A stretch of DNA of 24,210 nucleotides, taken from contig CAUUKX010000022.1 of the NCBI GenBank assembly GCA_963545585.1, positions 1-24,210 on the forward strand. Reading direction: 5' to 3'. The first letter of the stretch is position 1; the number at the start of each line of letters is the position of its first letter. Position numbers and translations under genes: made by a program. This DNA is from W11650 sp963545585. Its GTDB lineage: Bacteria > Bacillota > Clostridia > Lachnospirales > Vallitaleaceae. Shown here piece after piece: positions 6,007 to 14,440 of this stretch. Under the pieces are notes generated by a model, which saw only the letters and a program-made list of their open reading frames with translations, did no database searches and was not told the origin of the DNA.

Positions 6007-7906
6007 AAAAATGCATTTTATGAGCATCGTCGGATTGCTGCATGAACTGGATGATTTTGTGCTTTCTAGTATCGTGCCTTTTGATATTCAGTTAGTCGAT
6101 GCTTATGAAACTTTGGATTCGCTTAAGGGGATTCAAAAATTTTCCGAAGAAAACAAGTATGAGAAGCTGATTGTCCGGGTCAAAGAACTGGCTAAAATCA
6201 GCGGCACACAGTTTGAATATGATGCGCTCAAAGCCAGAAAAATCGTAACGATAGAACAGATGAGTGCACGAATTGGAGAAGTGGAAGAATTTGTTAAAAG
6301 CTTGACAGAAAAACAGCGTATGCTGCGGGAAGAAAAAGAGCGAAAGCAGAAGCTGATTCGGCAATTAACACCATTGGACGGCTTTCCGGTTGAGGTCAAT
6401 AAATTGTTTCATTTTAAATATATTAAGTTTCGCTATGGCAAAATGCCGACCGCCAGTTATGTTAAGCTGAGGGAATACAGTGATAACTTGGATGTTATCG
6501 TTTACCGGGTCAGTCAGGATGAGGATTTTTCCTATGTTATGTACTTTACGACTTTCTCACAGCAGCTGAATATGGACAGTTTGTTCACCTCTCTTTCCTT
6601 TGAACGAATTCGGATTTCCAATGATGTCAGCGGCAAGTCGCATGATATGATGGAGAGCTTAAAGGCTCGGGCAGCCGAGATTGAGAAAGATTTGGAAACG
6701 TTGGAAAAAGAAAGCCTGCAGTATATGCAGTCCTATTTGCCGGAACTGGAGCAGTATTATCATTATTTGGTTCGGCTAAACGGTGTATTTGACGTCAGAC
6801 ATTATGCCGTTCATACCGATAAGGCTTTTTATCTGGCGGGCTGGATTCCGGATCGCCAAATTAAGCGGTTTCAGGCCAATGTTAAGATTACGCCGGAACT
6901 GTCTTATGTGATTGAAGATGAAAGCGCCGTCCGCCAGAAACCGCCGACTAAGCTGAATAATCCGGGATTTTTTCAGCCCTTTGAAACGGTGGTTAAAATG
7001 TATGGTGTGCCGGCTTATGAGGAAACCGACCCGACTGTTTTTGTCGGCATCACCTATATGCTGCTGTTCGGCATGATGTTCGGTGATGTTGGTCAGGGAC
7101 TGGTGATTGCGCTGACCGGGTATTTGCTGAGCCGCCGCAAGGGCATGGAAGCGGCTAAACTGCTGACCTATTTTGGGGTCATGTCGATGATTTTCGGTGT
7201 TTTCTACGGCTCGGTGTTCGGCAATGAAGAACTGCTCCGCCATTATCTGCCGTTTATTCCGATGATTGACCCGATGGCGGTTAAAATGCAGCTACTGGGC
7301 GTTTCCGTGGTTTTCGGAATTGGTTTGCTGCTGATAGCGATGCTGATCAATTTATATAATCTATGGAAAAATAAAGATATGGGGCGGTTTTTGTTTGATA
7401 AAAATGGAATTGCCGGCTTGGTTCTGTATGTGGCGATTTTGTACCTGATTTTAGCAACGGTCTTAAAACAGGCGGTTCCGATTTGGCTGATTGGCGGGCT
7501 GATTGTGGTCTCAATGCTGGTGCTGTTCTTTTCCGAGCGGCTGGCGCAGGGGCTAAACCGGAAAAGACATTTAGCTGAAGCGGGCGGCCATACGCCGTCC
7601 GGCATAGAGTCGTTTTTTGAACTGGTCGAAATCCTGCTGGCGGTTTTTTCCAATACGATTTCCTTCGTGCGGGTTGGGGCATTTGCGCTTAACCATGTCG
7701 GCTTTTTTCTGGCCTTTCATCAGTTGTCGCATATGGTCGGCGGGGCCGGCTCGGTGGCGGTCATGGTTTTCGGCAATATCCTGATTATTGTGCTGGAGGG
7801 CTTGATTGTCGGGATTCAGGGCTTGCGGCTGGAATATTATGAGCTGTTCAGTCGGTTCTATAAGGGCGACGGCAAGGAGTTTAAGCCGTTTCAGATTCGG
7901 GATTGA
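5996..7906 (+). CDS. ntpI: V/A-type ATPase subunit I (membrane stator, a-subunit)
   Basis: Membrane stator that carries ions past the rotating ring. The 636-residue product has the two-part form of the family. Residues 1-340 are cytoplasmic and helical, including a long coiled coil at about 85-125 and another at about 220-250. Residues of about 345-620 hold seven or eight membrane helices, beginning after TVFVGITYMLLFGMMFGDVG, a family hallmark. SFVRVGAFALNHVG (from residue 556) contains the conserved Arg559 thought to face the ring's glutamate. The start is GTG 5996, preceded by AAGGAGGA-like bases in the end of ntpC; ATG choices further in would cut the first helix. A 97-nt gap, the longest in the operon, follows. 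Confidence 0.95.
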   Translation: MAIEKMHFMSIVGLLHELDDFVLSSIVPFDIQLVDAYETLDSLKGIQKFSEENKYEKLIVRVKELAKISGTQFEYDALKARKIVTIEQMSARIGEVEEFVKSLTEKQRMLREEKERKQKLIRQLTPLDGFPVEVNKLFHFKYIKFRYGKMPTASYVKLREYSDNLDVIVYRVSQDEDFSYVMYFTTFSQQLNMDSLFTSLSFERIRISNDVSGKSHDMMESLKARAAEIEKDLETLEKESLQYMQSYLPELEQYYHYLVRLNGVFDVRHYAVHTDKAFYLAGWIPDRQIKRFQANVKITPELSYVIEDESAVRQKPPTKLNNPGFFQPFETVVKMYGVPAYEETDPTVFVGITYMLLFGMMFGDVGQGLVIALTGYLLSRRKGMEAAKLLTYFGVMSMIFGVFYGSVFGNEELLRHYLPFIPMIDPMAVKMQLLGVSVVFGIGLLLIAMLINLYNLWKNKDMGRFLFDKNGIAGLVLYVAILYLILATVLKQAVPIWLIGGLIVVSMLVLFFSERLAQGLNRKRHLAEAGGHTPSGIESFFELVEILLAVFSNTISFVRVGAFALNHVGFFLAFHQLSHMVGGAGSVAVMVFGNILIIVLEGLIVGIQGLRLEYYELFSRFYKGDGKEFKPFQIRD

Positions 7907-8003
7907 CGATGGATTTGCAGCGTGGGCGGGAGAGTTCACTAAAAGAATAAAAACAAAGCCAAGGAGTTTGGCGCAGCTTTTACAATGATGATAAAGGAGA
8001 AAA
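7907..8003 (+). other. Intercistronic leader of subunit K
   Basis: This 97-nt gap has no convincing gene, only a 13-codon ORF from 7909. It contains a small hairpin, GCCAA-GGAGT-TTGGC, nested in AAAGC..GCTTT (about 7959-7982), then a strong AAAGGAG site. Ring subunits are needed in about ten copies per enzyme, so an enhanced initiation region or processing site here is plausible; that is inference. Confidence 0.4.
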
Positions 8004-8426
8004 ATGATGGGATTTGTTTTAGCAGTATCAATGGTTTTGATTGTGTTGACGATTATGGTTGGCTTAAAGGCGATTAAAAATGAAATTGCCGGCAAAAAAG
8101 TGAAAACATTTTTGGGCTTGAATATGCTCAGCTTTTTCGGCTTGCTGATTGGAACGACGATTCTTTTATTCAGCGGCTCGAATGTCTTTGCGGCCGAGGC
8201 GGCAGCGACTGCGGCAGCAGCAGATGGCCTGAAGTATGTGGGCGCAGGGCTGTCAACTGGTCTTTCCTGTATCGGTACCGGAATTGCCGTGGCTTCCTCG
8301 GCATCGGCGGCCATTGGCGCAATCAGTGAGGATTCTTCGCTTTTGGGTAAGACTGTTATTTTCGTCGGTTTGGCCGAGGGAATTGCCATTTATGGTTTGA
8401 TTATTTCAATCATGATTTTAAGCTAA
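8004..8426 (+). CDS. ntpK: V/A-type ATPase subunit K (membrane ring proteolipid)
   Basis: Forms the rotating membrane ring that binds the transported ion. The 140 residues make four helices: about 5-25, 35-57, 74-105 and 112-140. The last contains GLAEGIAIYG with Glu125, the expected ion-binding carboxylate. Only the second hairpin keeps the Gly/Ala-rich ring pattern (GAGLSTGLSCIGTGIAVASS); the first has no carboxylate. The single site per four helices is normal for V-type rings. The link between the hairpins is an unusual alanine run (AAEAAATAAAADG). AAAGGAG precedes tandem ATGs at 8004 and 8007. I cannot tell Na+ from H+ specificity with confidence. Confidence 0.95.
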   Translation: MMGFVLAVSMVLIVLTIMVGLKAIKNEIAGKKVKTFLGLNMLSFFGLLIGTTILLFSGSNVFAAEAAATAAAADGLKYVGAGLSTGLSCIGTGIAVASSASAAIGAISEDSSLLGKTVIFVGLAEGIAIYGLIISIMILS

Positions 8427-8474
8427 GGATTTTGTTCCGGCAGAAAACAGATAAGAAAGGGAATCAAAGACGTT

Positions 8475-8783
8475 ATGAAGATGTATCTAATAGCGGATAA
8501 TGTCGATACGGAAGCCGGCATGCGGTTGGCCGGAGTGGAAGGTGTGGTTCTGCATGAGCGGGAGGAAGTGCTGACGGCGCTGACGAAGGTTTTGCAAAAC
8601 CAGGAAACCGGCGTGTTGCTGGTAACCGAAAAAATTGCCGGCCTGATTCCGGAAGAGATCAGAGAGATCAAGATGAACCGCCGGGTTCCTTTGATTGTTA
8701 CGATTCCGGATCGGCACGGCAGCAGCCGGGCCAAGGATTCGATCACACAATATATCAGAGAAGCAATTGGTTTGAAAATTTGA
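8475..8783 (+). CDS. ntpG: V/A-type ATPase subunit F (central shaft)
   Basis: Subunit F (called NtpG in Enterococcus) binds subunit D in the central shaft. The 102-residue product matches the usual 95-110. It has the expected Rossmann-like order: a start strand MKMYLIADNVDTEAGMRLAG, a middle LLVTEKIAGLIPEEIREIK, then a strand VPLIVTIPDRHGSS followed by the C-terminal helix KDSITQYIREAIGLKI that contacts D. The helical tail and the P(D/G)-type turn are typical. A weak GAAAGGGAA site lies about 12 nt before ATG 8475; ATG 8481 is possible. It sits 48 nt after subunit K and 10 nt before subunit E. Confidence 0.93.
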   Translation: MKMYLIADNVDTEAGMRLAGVEGVVLHEREEVLTALTKVLQNQETGVLLVTEKIAGLIPEEIREIKMNRRVPLIVTIPDRHGSSRAKDSITQYIREAIGLKI

Positions 8784-8793
8784 GGGAAAATAA

Positions 8794-9408
8794 ATGTTAG
8801 AATTATCGGAAAAATTAAAAAAGTTTTCGGCGGAAGTATTAGGGGAAGCGGCGGAATCCACCCAGAAGCAATGGGAAATGTTTTTGGAAGAGCAGAAAAA
8901 GGATTATGACCGAAAAGAAACCGAGTATTTGGAAGATGGCTACACGGCGATTCAGGCGGGACTAAAAAAACTGGAAAAAGACAAAAACAGTCGTTTATCA
9001 AAAGCATTGATGGAAAATCATCAGCGGGTTCTGCAAAGAAGAATGGAAATTGTTGATCAGATATTTGCGAAATTAGAGCAGCAGCTGGCCGATTTTACTC
9101 AAACCGAAGAATATTTAGAGCTCCTCAGAGGCAGAATCCGGCGGACAATCGAATATCTGGGTGCAGGGAAGAAAAAGATTATCCTGACCGAAGCCGACAG
9201 GGAGCGGTGGCCGCAGCTGGCGGATGAGTTTGCCGAAGTGGTTTTGGAAACGGAAAAACGGCAGACCAAAAGCGGTATGATCGGCGGCTGTCAAGGGTAT
9301 CAGGAAGATGGAAATGTTTTTTACGATGATTCGTTTGCCGGCCAGATACAGGAGCAGCGTGAGCACTTTCTGCAGGGGATGGCAGCGGAATTGAAAATAA
9401 TAGAGTAA
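8794..9408 (+). CDS. ntpE: V/A-type ATPase subunit E (peripheral stalk)
   Basis: Peripheral-stalk partner of the small coiled-coil subunit; its C-terminal head binds the top of the A3B3 crown. The 204-residue product is the family size. Residues 1-100 are charged and helical (KLKKFSAEVLGEAAESTQKQ, EEQKKDYDRKETEYLEDGYT). The C-terminal half folds as mixed strands and helices, with the recognisable KKIILTEADRERWPQL and a Gly-rich SGMIGGCQGYQEDGNVFYDD segment, followed by the closing helix FAGQIQEQREHFLQGMAAEL. GAGGGAA precedes ATG 8794. The next gene begins 12 nt after its stop. Confidence 0.92.
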   Translation: MLELSEKLKKFSAEVLGEAAESTQKQWEMFLEEQKKDYDRKETEYLEDGYTAIQAGLKKLEKDKNSRLSKALMENHQRVLQRRMEIVDQIFAKLEQQLADFTQTEEYLELLRGRIRRTIEYLGAGKKKIILTEADRERWPQLADEFAEVVLETEKRQTKSGMIGGCQGYQEDGNVFYDDSFAGQIQEQREHFLQGMAAELKIIE

Positions 9409-9420
9409 GGTGGTGGCAAT

Positions 9421-11211
9421 ATGGAGCAAAAAGCGGTAATTTCCGGCATCAATGGGCCGGTGGTCAAGGCGGCCGGGGCGGCGGCATTTCAGATGCTGGA
9501 AATGGTACATGTCGGAAACAGCCGGTTAATCGGAGAAGTCATCGGCATCAGCCGGGATTATTGTACCATTCAGGTTTATGAAGAAACCTCCGGCTTAACG
9601 ATCGGCGAGCCGGTCTACCCGACCGGAGAACCGCTCAGTCTGACGCTGGGGCCGGGGATTGTCGGACAGGTATTTGACGGAATTGAGCGGCCGCTGGAAA
9701 TGCTGAGAGCAGAGTTCGGCAATTTTATCGGCCGGGGCAGTGAAATTTTTAATTTGGATAAAAATAAGGAATGGCTGGTGCAAATCACGGTGCAGGTTGG
9801 TCAGGAACTAAACGGCGGTGAGGTTTACGCCATTGTGCAGGAAACAGAGCTGGTCAGGCATAAAATCATGCTGCATCCGGATAAAAGCGGCCGGGTAGTG
9901 GAAATCATTGAGCAGCCGACCTATAAGGTTTTAGATCCAGTGATTCGCCTGCAAAATGCTTTCGGCCAAATTGAGGAGCTTAATTTAGTGCAGTATTGGC
10001 CGGTTCGTAAGCCTAGGCCTTTTCAGCTTAGAAAATCTTTGGAAAAGCCGTTAATCACCGGGCAGAGAATTATTGATACCTTCTTTCCGATTGCCAAGGG
10101 CGGAACGGCTTCGATTCCCGGCGGATTTGGAACCGGTAAGACCATGACCCAGCATCAGCTGGCCAAGTGGTCGGATGCCGATATCATTGTTTATATCGGC
10201 TGCGGCGAGCGGGGCAATGAAATTACCGAGGTGCTGGAGGACTTTCCCAAGCTGATTGACCCCAAATCCGGTAAATCGCTGATGGAGCGGACAGTCCTTA
10301 TTGCTAATACTTCCAATATGCCGGTGGCGGCCAGAGAAGCATCGATTTATACCGGGATTACGATTGCCGAGTATTATCGGGATATGGGTTATCATGTAGC
10401 AATTATGGCGGATTCGACCTCACGCTGGGCCGAGGCGCTTCGGGAAATTTCCGGACGGCTGGAGGAAATGCCGGCCGAAGAAGGTTTCCCTCCATATCTG
10501 CCGTCGCGTTTATCACAGTTTTATGAAAGAGCCGGTTATGTCGTCAGTTTAAACGGTGAAGAAGGCTCCGTTAGTATTATCGGGGCAGTCAGTCCGCAGG
10601 GCGGTGATTTCAGTGAACCAGTCACGCAAAACACCAAGCGTTTTATCCGCTGCTTTTGGGCACTTGACCGGGCCTTAGCTTATGCCCGCCACTATCCGGC
10701 CATTCAATGGCTGGAGAGTTACAGCGAATATGCACCGGACTTGGAAGAATGGCTTGACCGGAATGTGGATCCGGATTTTTATGCCGATCGGCGGGAAGCG
10801 ATGGCGCTTTTGCAGGAAGAAAACAATTTAATGGAAATCGTCAAGCTGATTGGCGCTGATGTTTTGCCGGAAAACCAAAAATTAGTGCTGGAGATTACCA
10901 AGCTCATTCGTCTTGGCTTTTTGCAGCAAAATGCGTTTCATGATGTTGATACTTTCGTGCCGCTGATCAAGCAGTTTAAAATGTTGCAGACGATTTTATA
11001 TCTGTACCGGAAAGCCAAGCAGCTGGTCGCTTTTAATGTTCCGGTTTCCCGCCTGCGGCAGACGGGGATATTTGATCAGGTCGTTAAAATGAGATACAAT
11101 ATTGACAACAACTCAACCGAACCTTTTGACCGGCTGAAGGAACAAATCGACAGCTTTTATCAGGAAGTCGCCGACAGCTATAAGGGTTTTGAAAGGATGG
11201 AAATAAAATGA
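9421..11211 (+). CDS. ntpA: V/A-type ATPase catalytic subunit A
   Basis: ATP-hydrolysing or synthesising subunit. The 596 residues match the 580-600 of the family. Residues of about 1-70 are the N-terminal barrel (GINGPVVKAAG), and residues 110-190 carry the V-type-specific bulge domain absent from F-type beta. The P-loop is GGFGTGKT (residues 234-241, Lys240); the family usually has GPFGSGKT, so the second Gly and the Thr are mild variants. CGERGNE follows, with its catalytic Glu. MADSTSRWAEALREISGRLE and EGFPPYLPSRLSQFYERAGY are signature stretches. AAGGTGGTGG precedes ATG 9421. The stop overlaps the next start by four bases (ATGA), so A and B are coupled for equal amounts. Confidence 0.98.
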   Translation: MEQKAVISGINGPVVKAAGAAAFQMLEMVHVGNSRLIGEVIGISRDYCTIQVYEETSGLTIGEPVYPTGEPLSLTLGPGIVGQVFDGIERPLEMLRAEFGNFIGRGSEIFNLDKNKEWLVQITVQVGQELNGGEVYAIVQETELVRHKIMLHPDKSGRVVEIIEQPTYKVLDPVIRLQNAFGQIEELNLVQYWPVRKPRPFQLRKSLEKPLITGQRIIDTFFPIAKGGTASIPGGFGTGKTMTQHQLAKWSDADIIVYIGCGERGNEITEVLEDFPKLIDPKSGKSLMERTVLIANTSNMPVAAREASIYTGITIAEYYRDMGYHVAIMADSTSRWAEALREISGRLEEMPAEEGFPPYLPSRLSQFYERAGYVVSLNGEEGSVSIIGAVSPQGGDFSEPVTQNTKRFIRCFWALDRALAYARHYPAIQWLESYSEYAPDLEEWLDRNVDPDFYADRREAMALLQEENNLMEIVKLIGADVLPENQKLVLEITKLIRLGFLQQNAFHDVDTFVPLIKQFKMLQTILYLYRKAKQLVAFNVPVSRLRQTGIFDQVVKMRYNIDNNSTEPFDRLKEQIDSFYQEVADSYKGFERMEIK

Positions 11212-12662
11212 GCGTTGAATATTTAGGCGTGAAAGAAGTCAACGGTTCCCTGATGGTAGTCGAGGGAATGAAAGGTGCTTCTTTTGAGGAAATCGTCAGG
11301 ATTACGCTGGAAAGCGGAGAAACCCGAACCGGAAAAATCATTCAAATGGATGAGGACCGGGCGGTGATTCAGGTTTTTGAAAGTACACAGGGGATTTCCG
11401 GTGTTAACGTTCGCACCAGACTGACCGGCGGCGTGTTAAAGCTGCCCGTATCAAAAGAGCTTTTGGGCCGGACGCTGGACGGCATCGGCCGGCCGATTGA
11501 CGGATTGGGCGAGATCCGGGCAACTGAGGCGTGGGACGTTAACGGTGCACCGATTAATCCGATTGCCCGTCAGTATCCGCGTAACTTTGTCCAGACCGGA
11601 ATTTCAACGATTGACGGCTTGACCACGCTGATTCGAGGTCAAAAGCTGCCGGTTTTTTCCGGCAATGGTCTGCCGCATGACCGGCTGGCCGTGCAGATTG
11701 CCAATCAAGCGCAAATCGGCAGCAAGGGGCGGATTATTTTCAGTAAAGAAGATGATTTGCCGAATATGGTTAACGGGCAGGACGATTTTGCCATTGTTTT
11801 TGCTGCGATGGGTGTCAAAAATGATGTAGCCGATTTCTTTAAGCGCAGCTTTCAGGAAAGCGGCGTTTTGCAAAAGGTGGTAATGTTTTTGAACTTAGCC
11901 AACGACCCGGTGATTGAGCGGGTGGTGACGCCGCGCTGCGCATTAACGGCAGCAGAATACTTGGCGTTTGAATGTGATATGCATGTGCTGGTCATTTTAA
12001 CCGATATGACATCTTACTGCGAAGCAATTCGGGAAATTTCCTCGTCAAAAGGAGAAATCCCTTCCCGGAAAGGTTTTCCCGGTTATCTGTATTCGGATTT
12101 GGCGATGCTTTATGAAAGAGCCGGTATGATTCAGGGCAAAAAGGGCTCGATTACCCAGATTCCGATTTTAACCATGCCCAATGACGATATTACGCACCCG
12201 ATTCCCGATTTGACCGGTTATATTACCGAGGGGCAAATCGTATTGGATCGTTCCCTGCACCAGAAGGGCATTTATCCGCCGATTTTAGTGCTGCCCTCGC
12301 TGTCGCGGCTGATGAAAGACGGCATCGGCGAAGGCTATACCCGAAAAGACCACAGCGGTGTAGCCAATCAACTGTTTGCTGCCTATGCCCATGTACAGGA
12401 GGTCAAGGCGCTGGCTTCGGTTATCGGGGAAGAAGAACTGTCGCCGCTGGATAAGCTCTATATGATTTTCGGCCAGCAGTTTGAGGAACGTTTCGTTGCC
12501 CAGAAGTTTGATGAGGACCGGATGATTGATACGACTTTGGATTTGGGCTGGGAACTGCTCAGTATTTTGCCCAGAGAGGAATTGACCAGAGTGGATGAGG
12601 AACTCGTTAACAGCTATTATCAGGAGCGGATTCGGGAAAAATACGAATCGGCAGCTCGTTAG
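11208..12662 (+). CDS. ntpB: V/A-type ATPase regulatory subunit B
   Basis: Non-catalytic partner of subunit A in the A3B3 head; it shapes the nucleotide pocket from the opposite face. The 484-residue product is slightly above the usual 455-470. It lacks a P-loop and instead has the B-type loop FSGNGLPHDRLAVQIANQA. Other signatures are TRLTGGVLKLPVSKELLGR, GFPGYLYSDLAMLYERAGMI, GSITQIPILTMPNDDITHPI and LPSLSRLMKDGIGEGYTRKD. It starts at ATG 11208 inside the last codon of subunit A, the standard coupling of this pair. The next gene begins 11 nt after its stop. Confidence 0.98.
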   Translation: MSVEYLGVKEVNGSLMVVEGMKGASFEEIVRITLESGETRTGKIIQMDEDRAVIQVFESTQGISGVNVRTRLTGGVLKLPVSKELLGRTLDGIGRPIDGLGEIRATEAWDVNGAPINPIARQYPRNFVQTGISTIDGLTTLIRGQKLPVFSGNGLPHDRLAVQIANQAQIGSKGRIIFSKEDDLPNMVNGQDDFAIVFAAMGVKNDVADFFKRSFQESGVLQKVVMFLNLANDPVIERVVTPRCALTAAEYLAFECDMHVLVILTDMTSYCEAIREISSSKGEIPSRKGFPGYLYSDLAMLYERAGMIQGKKGSITQIPILTMPNDDITHPIPDLTGYITEGQIVLDRSLHQKGIYPPILVLPSLSRLMKDGIGEGYTRKDHSGVANQLFAAYAHVQEVKALASVIGEEELSPLDKLYMIFGQQFEERFVAQKFDEDRMIDTTLDLGWELLSILPREELTRVDEELVNSYYQERIREKYESAAR

Positions 12663-12673
12663 GCAGGTAAGAG

Positions 12674-13288
12674 ATGGATAGTTCTTTATTTCCAACCAAA
12701 GGAAATTATATATTGGCCAAATCAAGATTGGCGTTGTCCCGGCAGGGTTATGAATTGCTGGATAAAAAACGGAATATCTTGGTGCGGGAAGTGATGTCCA
12801 TGCTTGACCAAGTTGAGGCGATGCAAAAGGATATGGACAATATTTTCGGCGAGGCGTATTTGGCTTTGCAGGAGGCAAATATCCGGCTGGGCATTAATAC
12901 CGTCAGCCAAATCAGTCAGGCGATTGCGCCCGAGGAAAATGTTCAGATTGAGAGCAAATCCATTATGGGAGTGGAAATCCCGATTTTAAATCAACTATAT
13001 TCCGATTTGATTCCGCAGTATGGAATCGGTAAGACGGAATGTTCGCTCGATGAGGCGTATTTGCAGTTTTCCAAGGTCAAGCGGCTGACGCTGAAATTGG
13101 CAGAGATTGAAAATGCTATCTACCGGTTGGCGTTTTCGATTAAGCAGACGCAGAAACGGGCAAACGCTTTAAAAAATATCATGATTCCCAAGTATGAGAA
13201 GCTGACCAAGGACATTGCCACTGCTTTGGAGGAAAAAGAAAGGGAAGAGTTCAGCCGGTTAAAGATGATCAAACTGACAAAGCAGTAG
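12674..13288 (+). CDS. ntpD: V/A-type ATPase subunit D (central shaft)
   Basis: Rotor shaft inside the A3B3 head. The 204-residue product has the family form: two long helices separated by a short globular loop. The N-terminal helix starts FPTKGNYILAKSRLALSRQG, close to the family's PTK.nL..lk..L..a..G pattern, and continues to about residue 60. The C-terminal helix runs from about 135 to 195 (TLKLAEIENAIYRLAFSIKQ, IMIPKYEKLTKDIATALEEK). A GCAGGTAAGAG site precedes ATG 12674. It is the last gene of the operon; I see no hairpin terminator after it, and the next sequence is a transporter remnant. Confidence 0.95.
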   Translation: MDSSLFPTKGNYILAKSRLALSRQGYELLDKKRNILVREVMSMLDQVEAMQKDMDNIFGEAYLALQEANIRLGINTVSQISQAIAPEENVQIESKSIMGVEIPILNQLYSDLIPQYGIGKTECSLDEAYLQFSKVKRLTLKLAEIENAIYRLAFSIKQTQKRANALKNIMIPKYEKLTKDIATALEEKEREEFSRLKMIKLTKQ

Positions 13289-13317
13289 TAATATACGAAA
13301 AATGGAATTGGAAAAAA

Positions 13318-13634
13318 AGAGATGGTTCCTATTGGCGGCAGATGTTGAGTCAAAGCTCTTTTTATAGGATGTTTTTAATGCTGATGTGCGGGGCTTTTTC
13401 CGGGCTGATGATTATTTCGCAGGCATCGCCGATGGCGCAGAAAATGATTGGCATGAAACCGGAACAAGCGGCCGTTGCCGTCAGTTTGCTGGCGTTTTTT
13501 AATGCGATAGGCCGAGTGCTGGCCGGATTGTACCGGCCACTGGCAGCTATCAGATGGCCTTTGTGGCCGCTGGCGTTTTGGGGCTGTTAGGCTTTGTCAT
13601 GACCGTTGTCTATCGCCGGATTATCAAAGCATAG
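13318..13634 (+). pseudogene. Remnant of an OFA-type MFS transporter (3' end, deleted inside)
   Basis: An open frame from about 13318 reads YWRQMLSQSSFYRMFLMLMC, then GAFSGLMIISQASPMAQKMI and AVAVSLLAFFNAIGRVLAGL. This is the seventh and eighth helix region of oxalate/formate-antiporter-like MFS carriers. It stops at 13588-13590. In another frame, from 13548, the proper C-terminal helix YQMAFVAAGVLGLLGFVMTV and its basic tail VYRRIIKA run to TAG 13632-13634. The middle helices are missing and the whole N-terminal half is absent, so this is a decayed gene with at least one internal deletion and frame change near 13535-13548. It has no start signal of its own. Confidence 0.75.
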
Positions 13635-13844
13635 CAGCTTAGGCAAGGAAAATAGCTATTGGCTGACCGCTTGTACTTGTACTTGGTTGGATGATTTTTT
13701 TGTTTATTATTATTCAATTCATCATTATTTATTATTGTTTTTGAATCCAATAAAATTATAGGAATTAGAGCAGCCAATTTTTCTTTAAAAAAAGAGGACA
13801 TTTACTATTGCAATTTACCAAATTGAAAAACTGTAAAAAAATGA

Positions 13845-13873
13845 TTGACATTTCTTCTTGGATGTTTTATAAT
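13845..13873 (+). promoter_or_regulatory. Consensus promoter of the tRNA-Leu pair
   Basis: TTGACA (13845-13850), 17-nt spacer, TATAAT (13868-13873): both boxes match consensus exactly. Transcription would start near 13880, about 19 nt before the first tRNA. The preceding 13635-13844 is AT-rich and shows no gene. Confidence 0.9.
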
Positions 13874-13898
13874 TATTTTTGTTGTTCGCAGAGTATCT

Positions 13899-13983
13899 GC
13901 AGTCGTGGCGGAATTGGTATACGCGTTAGACTAAGGATCTAATGGATATTATTTCCTTGGGGGTTCGAGTCCCCCCGACTGCA
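13899..13983 (+). tRNA. tRNA-Leu (anticodon AAG)
   Basis: An 85-nt class II tRNA. The acceptor stem GCAGTCG pairs with CGACTGC, with discriminator A. The anticodon stem TTAGA/TCTAA encloses the loop CTAAGGA, giving AAG for CTT codons. There is a long variable arm and a T arm GGGGG-TTCGAGT-CCCCC. The 3' CCA is not encoded and must be added. Confidence 0.95.
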
Positions 13984-14006
13984 TCTGATGATACAATATA
14001 GATTAC

Positions 14007-14089
14007 GCAGCTGTGGCGGAATGGCAGACGCGCTAGATTCAGGATCTAGTGGTTGCAAAACCATAGGGGTTCAAGTCCCCTCAGCTGTA
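14007..14089 (+). tRNA. tRNA-Leu (anticodon CAG)
   Basis: An 83-nt class II tRNA. The acceptor arms GCAGCTG and CAGCTGT pair with one G.U closing pair. The anticodon stem CTAGA/TCTAG encloses TTCAGGA, giving CAG for CTG codons. The variable arm is GGTTGCAAAACC-like, and the T loop is TTCAAGT between GGGG and CCCC. CCA is not encoded. Its last 17 bases are the start of the 184-bp tandem repeat that follows. Confidence 0.95.
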
Positions 14090-14256
14090 TTGAAAAAGGA
14101 CATACTCCCGAAGGGGTATGTCCTTTTTCAATGAATGCGTATAGGAGGGGACTTGAACGGAGGCGGAAAGGGAGTGCCAGCGGCACTCCCGAGCCGAGTG
14201 GCCTGAAAGCTCGCCCAAGATTCGGGAGCTGCGATAAATATAGAGGCGAGCGGCGG
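14073..14256 (+). repeat. 184-bp tandem repeat, unit 1 (includes tRNA 3' end)
   Basis: The unit starts with AAGTCCCCTCAGCTGTA, which is the 3' end of the CAG tRNA-Leu. It continues with the terminator hairpin, a reversed copy of the T-arm (GAGGGGACTTGAAC, about 14145-14158), and a 9-bp stem with 3-nt loop GGGAGTGCC-AGC-GGCACTCCC. It ends with an unassigned segment to GGCGAGCGGCGG. There is no plausible coding function; ORFs crossing it are caused by the repeat. Confidence 0.93.
14091..14130. terminator. Terminator of the tRNA-Leu transcript
   Basis: TGAAAAAGGACATACTCCC pairs with GGGGTATGTCCTTTTTCA around a GAA loop. The A-run and T-run make it work in both directions. The same hairpin recurs at 14275-14314 and 14459-14498 in the next two repeat units. 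Confidence 0.9.
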
Positions 14257-14440
14257 AAGTCCCCTCAGCTGTATTGAAAAAGGACATACTCCCGAAGGGG
14301 TATGTCCTTTTTCAATGAATGCGTATAGGAGGGGACTTGAACGGAGGCGGAAAGGGAGTGCCAGCGGCACTCCCGAGCCGAGTGGCCTGAAAGCTCGCCC
14401 AAGATTCGGGAGCTGCGATAAATATAGAGGCGAGCGGCGG
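14257..14440 (+). repeat. 184-bp tandem repeat, unit 2
   Basis: Essentially identical to unit 1 over its full length, including the 17-base tRNA-Leu 3' end and the terminator. In unit 2 the tRNA-like start is not preceded by the rest of a tRNA, so this is a copied fragment. The near-identity points to recent duplication. Confidence 0.93.

Noticed and set aside
5246..8389. Long minus-strand ORFs opposite the ATPase genes (for example 7571-8389)
   Set aside because: They are shadows of strongly supported plus-strand genes and have no ribosome sites or family resemblance.
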